Source: Arthrobacter sp. MYb227 (GTDB taxonomy: Bacteria > Actinomycetota > Actinomycetes > Actinomycetales > Micrococcaceae). Taken from it: a DNA stretch of 64,000 nucleotides. Shown here in pieces: positions 27,107-34,504 of this stretch. The notes under the pieces were generated by a model. The model worked only from the letters and a program-made list of their open reading frames with translations. It had not been told where the DNA came from and did not search any database. Numbering within the stretch: position 1 is the first letter of the stretch; each line of letters begins with the position of its first letter. The translations under genes were made by a program, and so were the position numbers. The stretch covers positions 434,001 to 498,000 of the forward strand of contig NZ_PCPT01000002.1 in the NCBI RefSeq assembly GCF_002975435.1, read 5' to 3'.

Positions 27107-27598
27107 CTAAACTCCGTTCAGTTCAGAGGTTGAGACAACCCTGATGCGCTCGCCCTCAACAGCCACCACGGCAACGGGTGTGCCTTGCTTGATGGGGCTG
27201 TGTGAAAAGACGAGGCGTTGGTTGATTTCATCGGGGTGGTTCAGCTGAACCTTCCCAATGGTGTTGTTGATATCTGTGGTGGCGATGCCAAGTAAGCCGA
27301 TGATCTCGTGCGGCTGCGCATCGGTAATTTTGGCCATCTTCCGGGCCAGAAACGTTGCGCCGGCGATGCCGAGGATCCCCAGCATCGATGCGACGAGGTA
27401 GGCAAGGGTGAGCGAGCCGTTATTGAGCAGCACAATCGCACCCGCGGCGCCAAAGAGCGTCGCAGCCACACCAACGGCCGTGGTGGAGATGATCCCCTCC
27501 AAAAAATCGAGGAGCTCTCCAACCACCATGGACAAAATCAAGAGCAGGAGGCCAACGCCTCCGATCACTGCGAATGCGAGCATGCTGGCTTCTTTCAT
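27107..27598 (-). CDS. NfeD-like membrane protein
   Basis: 163 residues. Two or three hydrophobic segments lie in the first 90 residues (MLAFAVIGGVGLLLLILSMVVGELLDF and LFGAAGAIVLLNNGSLTLAYLVASMLGILG). The C-terminal part (ITDAQPHEIIGLLGIATTDI, HSPIKQGTPVAVVAVEGERIRVVS) has the beta pattern of an NfeD OB-fold. It is upstream of, and co-oriented with, the flotillin gene. The start may instead be the ATG at 27583; neither start has a strong ribosome site. NfeD proteins of this short class partner flotillins in membrane organisation. Confidence 0.75.
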   Translation of the reverse strand: MKEASMLAFAVIGGVGLLLLILSMVVGELLDFLEGIISTTAVGVAATLFGAAGAIVLLNNGSLTLAYLVASMLGILGIAGATFLARKMAKITDAQPHEIIGLLGIATTDINNTIGKVQLNHPDEINQRLVFSHSPIKQGTPVAVVAVEGERIRVVSTSELNGV

Positions 27599-27765
27599 TC
27601 AAAGGGAATAACTCCCAGCCTACGTGCCAGCTCCCCGCTGACGGTGTCAGACCTGCCGTGGTGTGCTGAGTATGTCGGGCAGATTTGTAAAGGCGTCCCG
27701 GGAGATCTGGCATAGCGCAAGGCTTCCCCGCGCGTGAAAAGGCCGGCAAAAACACCACAACGTGC

Positions 27766-27800
27766 GTGGTGCCCAAGCTCACCGCCCATACCCTAGACAT
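27766..27800. repeat. Left copy of 35-bp direct repeat flanking the CRISPR-Cas block
   Basis: Identical over 35 bases to 44399-44433 (begins GTGGTGCCCAAG, ends CCCTAGACAT). The flanking bases differ on both sides. The right copy is the upstream region of rlmN, so this copy is an orphan fragment of the rlmN control region, 168 bp from the nfeD-like start. Confidence 0.95.
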
Positions 27801-28226
27801 AGTGGAGACACGACTCCAAAACGGTCCTACCAGCGCTGAGGGCTATACAAAATATCGGTGATAAGTGCTCTTGCGCTCGCACAGGTTGTAGCGGCCATCT
27901 CCTTAAACAGACTGGCGACCGCTCTGATTTAGAAGCACCACGGTCGCTAGTCCTCTAGGATCCGATTGTTTGGATTGCCTAGAGAACTTAAGTTATCAGT
28001 CAAACTCGAGAAAAGTAATATTTACAACAGCTTGCTTGTTTAATTCTCCAAAGTTCATTACTAACTTCTCGGAATTTCAATGTAACCCAGCAACCGCCGG
28101 GAGCACTTTTCTACGACAGCCTGCTTTGGCTCAATCCCGCACATACGCGAGTAGCTTCCTACTCGTGCGAGTCTACCCGCGAATACGCTCACTTAGGTGG
28201 TCGACGGACTAGGTAAGCCCTCATGC
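27801..28226. other. Left end of the inserted block, no gene
   Basis: 426 bp between the left direct repeat and the cas2 stop. It is AT-rich in the middle and holds no convincing CDS, integrase or tRNA. It contains the degenerate CRISPR-repeat-like sequences listed separately. Confidence 0.6.
28079..28155. CRISPR. Two degenerate CRISPR-repeat-like sequences downstream of cas2
   Basis: 28128-28155 begins GGCTCA, keeps CCCGCA and ACGCG, and matches the array repeat at about 17 of 28 ungapped positions, more with one gap. 28079-28106 ends in GGGAGCAC, identical to the repeat's last 8 bases, and matches about 18 of 28. The two are 21 bp apart, less than a normal spacer. They have the same orientation as the main array and lie where many I-E loci keep an array, next to cas2. 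They could be relics of a decayed second array, or chance. Confidence 0.4.
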
Positions 28227-28625
28227 TTATCGCCCACGCCGGTACTTGCTCATATTGCTCCAGCCGGGTCTTATTCCGGTTGAACCACTTGCTTTGTCTG
28301 ACTCTAATGCTGGTGTCGTGGTAGCTACAATGCTGATGGATTCCGGTTTTGGTTCTCGAGGACGTGCCATGAGTGAGATGCCATCAAAGTCTTTGACCTG
28401 CCAATGATGCCGATGCACTCGAAATTTCATTCTTTGCTCGTTGCGGGCAGTGAAGATCAATATTGCACGGCCATCTTTACAGAGGAGTTTTACCTCGGCC
28501 CAGATTTCGTCTCTGATTCGAGCGGAAACGACACCGACAAATACCCCTGCGCTGATTTCCAAGAACCATCGGGTCAAGAATCCGCGCAGTCCCACGGGAC
28601 AAGACGAAAGCACCAAGACTGTCAC
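28227..28625 (-). CDS. cas2: CRISPR-associated endonuclease Cas2 (type I-E)
   Basis: 132 residues. TVLVLSSCPVGLRGFLTRWFLEISAGVFVGVVSARIRDEIW is the diagnostic Cas2e start, and ILIFTARNEQRMKFRVHRH follows. Cas2 dimers bridge two Cas1 dimers in the integrase that inserts new spacers. The C-terminal tail past residue 95 is longer than in E. coli. The GTG start overlaps the cas1 stop (GTGA), so translation is coupled. It is the last gene of the cas operon. Confidence 0.95.
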   Translation of the reverse strand: MTVLVLSSCPVGLRGFLTRWFLEISAGVFVGVVSARIRDEIWAEVKLLCKDGRAILIFTARNEQRMKFRVHRHHWQVKDFDGISLMARPREPKPESISIVATTTPALESDKASGSTGIRPGWSNMSKYRRGR

Positions 28626-29578
28626 GAGGCATCGCCGCTGGTTGCGTAGTTGTTGCCGCTGGGTAGCAGACCAGCGGCGTAATCCCAGATGTTTACTACG
28701 TCGTTGCCGAGCTCGGTGTCCTCGGGGACTTCATCCGGTAACAGCAGCTGCTGGATGTCCTGAGCACACCTGCCCATCAGCCCACTGGAAAATACTGCAT
28801 CACGAACCGCGTGTCTTACACCAGCAGTTACGTCTGCGGGCTCGGACGCGGTGACTTGGAAAGCGATGGGGATGGTTAGCTGCGCCTTATACAAATCTGC
28901 AATGTCGTAGACAAATGATTTGTCATGTCCGGTGTGGACAAAACCAAGCCCGGGCGAACAACCTAGAGAGACAATGACTGTATGAATAATTCCATAGAGG
29001 CAGACGTGCGCCGCAGACAGAGCTTTATTAATCTCGTCGCTGGAGTCAAAATCATCGACTCGGTAGTCACGACGCGTCCATGGAACTTTCCACTTTTCAG
29101 ATTGTTCGCGGTAGATGCGCCGGATACGGGCCCCTTCGCGTCCGCGTAGTTGTTGCATGGTCGCTTGAGAGATATCTTCGCCCGGAAAGCGAAGCTCATA
29201 CATTTCTCGGGCGACGCCCAGACGGAGTTGCTGGTTGGACACGAGGCGGGCTTGCGACTCTAGCAGCCGTGATGATCGAGCCAGCGAACGTCCATGAGCG
29301 TAGTAACGCACACCGTTTTCTCCAACCCAGACGGCCGTGGCCCCAGAATCGGCAAGCAGCGACATCGCCTGGTGAGTCACACGGGTTCCGGGTCCAAAGA
29401 GCAATGTTCCAATCGCAGCAGCAGGAACATGGACTACTGACTCCTTATCCGTAACCGTTAACGCATTCTGGTCCCGATGGACGGTGCAGCGTTCCAGATA
29501 GAGGAAGGAGATTCGGTCTTTGACACGGGTTAGCGCTGGTAGCTGGATCGGGCGTTTGGAAGGAGTAGGAGCCGCCAT
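28622..29578 (-). CDS. cas1: CRISPR-associated endonuclease/integrase Cas1 (type I-E)
   Basis: 318 residues. LPALTRVKDRISFLYLERCTVHRDQNALTV opens the N-terminal beta domain. ALSAAHVCLYGIIHTVIVSLGCSPGLGFVHTGHDKSFVYDIADLYKAQ carries the catalytic His and Asp of the Cas1 active site. It joins new spacers to the leader-proximal repeat together with Cas2. It begins 1 base after the cas6e stop. Confidence 0.97.
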   Translation of the reverse strand: MAAPTPSKRPIQLPALTRVKDRISFLYLERCTVHRDQNALTVTDKESVVHVPAAAIGTLLFGPGTRVTHQAMSLLADSGATAVWVGENGVRYYAHGRSLARSSRLLESQARLVSNQQLRLGVAREMYELRFPGEDISQATMQQLRGREGARIRRIYREQSEKWKVPWTRRDYRVDDFDSSDEINKALSAAHVCLYGIIHTVIVSLGCSPGLGFVHTGHDKSFVYDIADLYKAQLTIPIAFQVTASEPADVTAGVRHAVRDAVFSSGLMGRCAQDIQQLLLPDEVPEDTELGNDVVNIWDYAAGLLPSGNNYATSGDAS

Positions 29579-29579
29579 G

Positions 29580-30266
29580 CTAGATGGAAACTGGAGTTAG
29601 CGACATGAGCCCTAGACCGTAAGCCTTGCCACGGCCAATTCCAGAGACTAATGCCGTACGAAACGCTTCAATGTCATCGACTCGGAGTGTTCCATCGAAC
29701 TGGGTGCTGTGCAAAGTGACCATTGAGTTATTTCGTTTGAAACGGCGGTTTCCCGATGGGCCGATACGAACCATCGGGCCATGCTCGGCGGACTCAAGAA
29801 TGGAAAAGCCATGGGTGCTGCTTTGGCGCTGTAACCACTGAACTTTTTGTTCGTCGTGGATAATCGGTACTCTTTTACCGCGGGTTAGCTCCGGTCTTTT
29901 GGCATTGGCGGAGCCAATATCCACGGCTGCCTTCATGGTGTTTGCGGTGAGCCTGAAACCATAAGTCCCACCCTGCTTCACCTGCTTCAGAATACGTGAA
30001 TAGTCCTGAGTTTCGGGCATCAGATGTCTAAGCCCAGCTTCCTTGTGGAAAACCTCGGTGGAGGGTTCTTCGGTGCTCACAACGTAGAGCCAAGTACTTG
30101 TAGCAAAGGAATCGACTCGCCACAGTACGCGCTGTTCACCGGATTGTCCGTGGGGTGCTGGTGAGAACATTTTCATGATGGCACCGTGCAATCGATGCGG
30201 GTTGGTGAGGTACGGCATTGCATTGCGTGAGATCGGATCGATGGCAATGCGAGTTCTGAAGGTCAT
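29580..30266 (-). CDS. cas6e: crRNA endonuclease Cas6e (CasE/Cse3)
   Basis: 228 residues. The catalytic-histidine region is NPHRLHGAIMKMF (H24 and H27), and the C-terminal glycine-rich RNA-binding loop is SGIGRGKAYGLGLMSL. It cuts the repeat stem-loop of the array transcript and stays bound to the 3' hairpin of each crRNA. The ATG at 30266 follows the cas5 stop by 5 bases. A longer frame to 30290 lies inside cas5 and is not needed. Confidence 0.95.
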   Translation of the reverse strand: MTFRTRIAIDPISRNAMPYLTNPHRLHGAIMKMFSPAPHGQSGEQRVLWRVDSFATSTWLYVVSTEEPSTEVFHKEAGLRHLMPETQDYSRILKQVKQGGTYGFRLTANTMKAAVDIGSANAKRPELTRGKRVPIIHDEQKVQWLQRQSSTHGFSILESAEHGPMVRIGPSGNRRFKRNNSMVTLHSTQFDGTLRVDDIEAFRTALVSGIGRGKAYGLGLMSLTPVSI

Positions 30267-30271
30267 GATGA

Positions 30272-31027
30272 TTAGTCCAATCCGTCCCAAGTATGGTGGT
30301 CGTCAATGCCCGTGTTTGTGTGAACCTTCGGTACATGAAGCTCGTTGTGGAGCACTACCGGTTTCAACGCTGAGTAGGTCCGTGGCAGGTAGTGTCGATG
30401 TTTTGAGCTGTAGGAGATGGGTAGATCGCGGATGGTGATGCCCCGTGGATCATCTGGCGTCGTATCTGCATGCAAAGGAAGCGAAAGCATTTCCTGATTT
30501 CGTAGCCTGCGGTTCATGACCGAGGAAATTTGTGCGGGTAAGCCGCGCAGTACTTCAACCGAGTTTCCCTCGAGCAATCCGGTGCCGTCTGTCCCGTCGT
30601 GGATGCCGCGCATAGCAACCGGCCTCGCGGGGGGACAGGATCGTCTACCTAAGAAGAGCGGATACACGGGACGTACAAGGGCATCTGCGATCTCCTGGAC
30701 CAGGGCATCGTTTCCGGAAAGTGCGGCAGTGAAGCGCGCATCTGCCAAATAGTAACGCCGGCTTAGTGGCATCGCCTGAGATTTATCCATCGACAGCGAA
30801 ACCTGGAAGTCTTCCACGAGCACGCCCGGCTGTTCGGTGCGCACCGCGAAAGTCAATGCACTCAAATCAGTGAAGTCGGCATCGCGGTCTCGGCCCAAGG
30901 CACTGGCCACAAGACCCAAAACTCCGCTCTTGGTCGGTTCCGAACCGGTGGAGCGCACTGTGAACCTGCTGTCGTTACCCCATGACTGAAGCGGTCCCGC
31001 TAGAGCCAGGAGTACGCTTACCGTCAC
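30272..31027 (-). CDS. cas5: Cascade subunit Cas5e (CasD)
   Basis: 251 residues. SVLLALAGPLQSWGNDSRFTVRSTGSEPTKSGVLGLVASALGRDRD is the Cas5e signature. Cas5e caps the 5' handle of the crRNA in the Cascade complex. The GTG start overlaps the cas7 stop (GTGA). Confidence 0.96.
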   Translation of the reverse strand: MTVSVLLALAGPLQSWGNDSRFTVRSTGSEPTKSGVLGLVASALGRDRDADFTDLSALTFAVRTEQPGVLVEDFQVSLSMDKSQAMPLSRRYYLADARFTAALSGNDALVQEIADALVRPVYPLFLGRRSCPPARPVAMRGIHDGTDGTGLLEGNSVEVLRGLPAQISSVMNRRLRNQEMLSLPLHADTTPDDPRGITIRDLPISYSSKHRHYLPRTYSALKPVVLHNELHVPKVHTNTGIDDHHTWDGLD

Positions 31028-32166
31028 TCTGCACGCCCCAGATGATCCAAAACCGCCTGATTCGCGATCTTGGTCAGTTCTGGCAGGGAAGCAGAATTTC
31101 CAAGTTCTTTCAGCGACTCGGTGGCCTTGCTGGCAGCTGACACATGCCGAGTGGTGATCAAACCATAGGCCTCATCGAATGACTTGACATGATTCGCCAA
31201 CTCAACTGCAGACTTTTCTAAACGCGATCCGCCAAAATCGGCGGTAACAGCCTGTTCGAAGGCCCCGACCCAGCTCAGCGGCTGTTCGTTGCTGAAACTC
31301 AGCACGATGGCATCGGGCAACGTGCCATTGGCAAAAGTATTCTTCTTGCCGGTGGGCATAGCGCGGACGAAGCTGTCAATGAACTGGGCGGTGGCCTCGG
31401 CCGCAACTGTTGCGTCTCCCAAGGTCTTGTTCAACGCGCCAACATTGATGGTGGCATAGCGATACAACGTGGAGGATGTGAACTCGACGGTGCCGATCAT
31501 ATCGGCACCGGCTTCGTCCTCTCCGCGTTTGTCATCCATGGCGGTGAAGTAATCGAATTCAGGTACGGCCTCGTGCACACTGATGGCGTGGGCTACCTGT
31601 GTGGAGGCATCGACGGAGAGTTCCTTGGCATCGGCGAGCATCCGGCCGAAGAGCGCAACATCGATGGCCTGATTGGCATTCAGTGCAGCAACTGCATCCT
31701 TCTTAACGGGCTTGCCTTCGGTATCGATGGCCAGCTGGGCAAGGTTCTCGGCCTGGGCGGCACCCATGAAAATCAAGTAGGCGCTTTCGGGAAGGGCTTC
31801 GGGTTCTACCGGTTCTCCGGCTTGGGGTTTAGTCTTTGCACGACCCTTGGGCACCGCAACCTTGATCTTTGCCGCTTCCAGTGACGTTTGTGCCCATGCT
31901 AGAGCATTTCCCTCATGTTCCGGGGCGAGCGCCGTGATTTCGTCGGCGACCAGCTTCACAACATCCTTGGTGCGAACACCAAGTTTATCGGCATCGAATT
32001 TGGTACCAAAGTCGGTGCGAATGGCGCGCTTCCATGCTTGGCTGGAGACCCGTTGGCGCACCGTGCCGCCATAGATTGCGGTCTTGGGAGAGCCGGACTC
32101 ATCCCGGTTGATGTTGTTGGGAGGCAGGGTCTGCAGGACATGGATATCGACAAAGAGGTTGCTCAT
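31024..32166 (-). CDS. cas7: Cascade backbone subunit Cas7e (CasC/Cse4)
   Basis: 380 residues. NLFVDIHVLQTLPPNNINRDESGSPKTAIYGGTVRQRVSSQAWKRAIR is the classic Cas7e start. The middle includes a Lys/Pro-rich segment (KGRAKTKPQAGEPVEPEALP, about residues 115-135) that is an insertion relative to E. coli CasC. Six copies would coat the crRNA spacer. The ATG at 32166 has AAGGAG 12 bases upstream, and 72 bp separate it from cse2. Confidence 0.96.
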   Translation of the reverse strand: MSNLFVDIHVLQTLPPNNINRDESGSPKTAIYGGTVRQRVSSQAWKRAIRTDFGTKFDADKLGVRTKDVVKLVADEITALAPEHEGNALAWAQTSLEAAKIKVAVPKGRAKTKPQAGEPVEPEALPESAYLIFMGAAQAENLAQLAIDTEGKPVKKDAVAALNANQAIDVALFGRMLADAKELSVDASTQVAHAISVHEAVPEFDYFTAMDDKRGEDEAGADMIGTVEFTSSTLYRYATINVGALNKTLGDATVAAEATAQFIDSFVRAMPTGKKNTFANGTLPDAIVLSFSNEQPLSWVGAFEQAVTADFGGSRLEKSAVELANHVKSFDEAYGLITTRHVSAASKATESLKELGNSASLPELTKIANQAVLDHLGRAE

Positions 32167-32238
32167 GGTGGTGTGGTTCTCCTTCAACGGACGATGGATG
32201 AAAACTTGAAAAGTGGAGTGGGGTTAACTGGCGGCTTG

Positions 32239-32820
32239 CTATTCGCCGAGGGGCATAGACGGGGTGGGTTTGGAATAGGCAAAGTCGCGTCCCCATTGCA
32301 GGAGGACTGGTTTGTGCTGTCCCGGGATCAACAAGCGGCGAAGATCATCGGCCAGTCGTACGTAGTCGATCGAAGCATCGGCGTCGCGCAGGATGCGGAC
32401 CAGTGCCCCCAGATGGTGTTGGACTTCCAACGGTGAGGAAGCACTTGCCAGTGCATCGAAACGGCGTTTGACGGCATCGGCAGACATGCCGTGATCGCTG
32501 AGGCCGCGTATGACCCTGCCAAAACGAACGCCCGGCTCATGCATACCCTTGGATTTCATGCCCTGCTGGTGGACCGCAAAGAGAGAGAGCGAAATATGCG
32601 AAGCCCATTCCGAGGGGCTTGCATGTTGGCCACGGCCTTGATCGGACGTGGGCAAATCCTCGAGAGTTACGCTCCACAGCTCTGGCTCGGTTCCCGGGGC
32701 CTTATTGGTGGCCTTGCGAAGGTGGGCCATGGTGCGCACGGCAGTTGCCTCGTTAGCTAGGTATCCCCGTTGAAGCTGGTTGACTTTCGCGGCAATGAAC
32801 GTGGTGAACTGATCAGACAT
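32239..32820 (-). CDS. cse2: Cascade small subunit Cse2 (CasB, Cas11)
   Basis: 193 residues, helical. Typical blocks are TMAHLRKATNKAPGTEPELW, SLSLFAVHQQGMKSKGMHEPGVRFGRVIRGL and HHLGALVRILRDADASIDYVRLADDLRRLL. Two copies stabilise the R-loop. The ATG at 32820 has AAGGAGAAGG upstream and overlaps the cse1 end by 8 bp. The frame is open further upstream to 33000, but that is a shadow of cse1. Confidence 0.93.
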   Translation of the reverse strand: MSDQFTTFIAAKVNQLQRGYLANEATAVRTMAHLRKATNKAPGTEPELWSVTLEDLPTSDQGRGQHASPSEWASHISLSLFAVHQQGMKSKGMHEPGVRFGRVIRGLSDHGMSADAVKRRFDALASASSPLEVQHHLGALVRILRDADASIDYVRLADDLRRLLIPGQHKPVLLQWGRDFAYSKPTPSMPLGE

Positions 32821-34504
32821 TGGCCTTCTCCTTGGCTGGGGGCGGGGAATTTGGTGGAACATCGGAGTCTGATGGGAAGCGCTTTCGCAGCGAAGCATTG
32901 AATCTGGCTCGGGCAGTGTGTGCGGTGTTCCAATGTCCGTCTTTGTCCTGCGATCCCAAGAGGCTGCGCTCGCTGGCCCGGGACATGAGCCGGTCGGCAT
33001 GCTTAGTCAGCAAGGTGCGTGCGCGTTGGTTCCACCCGGCACGAATATCGTTGGTGCTGTTGTCCGGGGCTACCTTGGAAAGCCAGCTGCGGAACTCGTG
33101 GTCGAAATCGAAGTAGGCGGCCGCTAGGACGCCTGCGGGATCAGCAGGTCGGTCGTTGCCGCCGGCAATCAGGAGGTTCTTGGCTAAATCGCCCAGATCT
33201 CGGATCGCATAGCCGGTGCGGCTGGCCGCGGCGAGTGCTTCCTGACGGTGTGCTACAGCCTTCTCGGTGAGAAGGGAAGCCATGAATGTCAGCTTGTCGT
33301 CGTACTGGGCTTCGAACGAGGAATCTTGGGGCCCGTATCTAAACCCGACAAGGACCGTGGAAAACGAATAGTCATCGTCGATAGTTCCCTTGTGTATCAG
33401 TCTGCCAAGCTGGCGTAGAACCCTGGGAGTTTCATGACGCCGGCCTTCAACTTGCTCGGAGTTTTCACTACCGAGAATAGCGCCTAAGCCCCGCCAAGCG
33501 GCGCGTGAAGGATCATGCTCGCGGGGCATAAAGACGGGAACTCCGAGTTTTTTTGCTTGGGGAACGCTATCCCGCCACAGGCTGAGCGGCTCAAATATGT
33601 GGGAATTTTGTGGAAGCAAGCGATCACCGTTGGTTACCAGCGCAGCTGTGATGTGTGTAGCGTCGTGGCGCAGTCTGACTCGACGCGAAGGCCAGGTGAA
33701 AATATCTGAATCGCCCACCGGATCAGGGGGAGTTGTTGAGCCTTTTTTCGGCACTGAACCATCTCCACGCGTGGATGAAGCATCAGGAACTTCACGTTCC
33801 CAGATAGCGGTGTCTTGGTCTTCACCGGTGCCTAATTCGGCGAAACGCAGATTGAGCATGAGCGTTTCAAACAAGTTCGCGCCTTCGACGTAGAGCCCTC
33901 CCAGTCGACCGGCCCACCCCGTGCCGATGGGATAACCTTTGCCTCCCTTGACCCGGTCATCACCTAGCGCGCCGGGTTTGATCCCGGAGTAATCATAGGC
34001 CTGCAAATGAACTAGCCATCGTGCTGCCTCGGCGAAGGACAACGTTGCAGCACCCGAGCCGGCACGGGTGGTGAAATGTTGGTGCCCCGCCGGGATATCG
34101 GGAATCAACCGTCCAGGCGAGTCATACTCGTTCTTAGGAGTTTCCAGAGTAGGGGTTTGCATAAACGGTGCCCGGGCACCGAGTAAATCGAACCGATTAT
34201 GGATCTCATTGCGGTCCAGATACGCCTCAACTGTTTCAGCAGGGAAGCTCTCCTGCTCCCACAGCGACGTCCATTCGTCTAGGGGTTCCTCGACTGCTCC
34301 CACTGCTTGCCGGGCCACGGCAAGCAGTACCCGCAGGATTGCAAAGTCCAGTGTTGGTACCTCGTTGCTCATCCGGCGTAGCAAATGTGCTTGAGCGAAT
34401 AAGTCCCGAAGTCCGAGCTCAGCAAGGCTTCCGTCGAGTCGCTGTACTGGAATCCAGGCCTCATCTACGAGGTTGAATGATATGTTCTCGGCTGGTTTAA
34501 TCAT
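32813..34504 (-). CDS. cse1: Cascade large subunit Cse1 (CasA/Cas8e)
   Basis: 563 residues. SFNLVDEAWIPVQRLDGSLAELGLRDLFAQAHLLRRM (residues 8-45) is the Cse1 hallmark, with LDFAILRVLLAVARQAVG after it. It recognises the PAM and recruits Cas3. It is about 60 residues longer than the E. coli protein (about 500 residues). Its ATG overlaps the cas3 stop (ATGA). Confidence 0.95.
   Translation of the reverse strand: MIKPAENISFNLVDEAWIPVQRLDGSLAELGLRDLFAQAHLLRRMSNEVPTLDFAILRVLLAVARQAVGAVEEPLDEWTSLWEQESFPAETVEAYLDRNEIHNRFDLLGARAPFMQTPTLETPKNEYDSPGRLIPDIPAGHQHFTTRAGSGAATLSFAEAARWLVHLQAYDYSGIKPGALGDDRVKGGKGYPIGTGWAGRLGGLYVEGANLFETLMLNLRFAELGTGEDQDTAIWEREVPDASSTRGDGSVPKKGSTTPPDPVGDSDIFTWPSRRVRLRHDATHITAALVTNGDRLLPQNSHIFEPLSLWRDSVPQAKKLGVPVFMPREHDPSRAAWRGLGAILGSENSEQVEGRRHETPRVLRQLGRLIHKGTIDDDYSFSTVLVGFRYGPQDSSFEAQYDDKLTFMASLLTEKAVAHRQEALAAASRTGYAIRDLGDLAKNLLIAGGNDRPADPAGVLAAAYFDFDHEFRSWLSKVAPDNSTNDIRAGWNQRARTLLTKHADRLMSRASERSLLGSQDKDGHWNTAHTARARFNASLRKRFPSDSDVPPNSPPPAKEKANV

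Noticed and set aside
27801-28226. A tRNA or integrase at the edge of the CRISPR block
   Set aside because: No cloverleaf or recombinase motif could be found, so the mode of insertion stays open.
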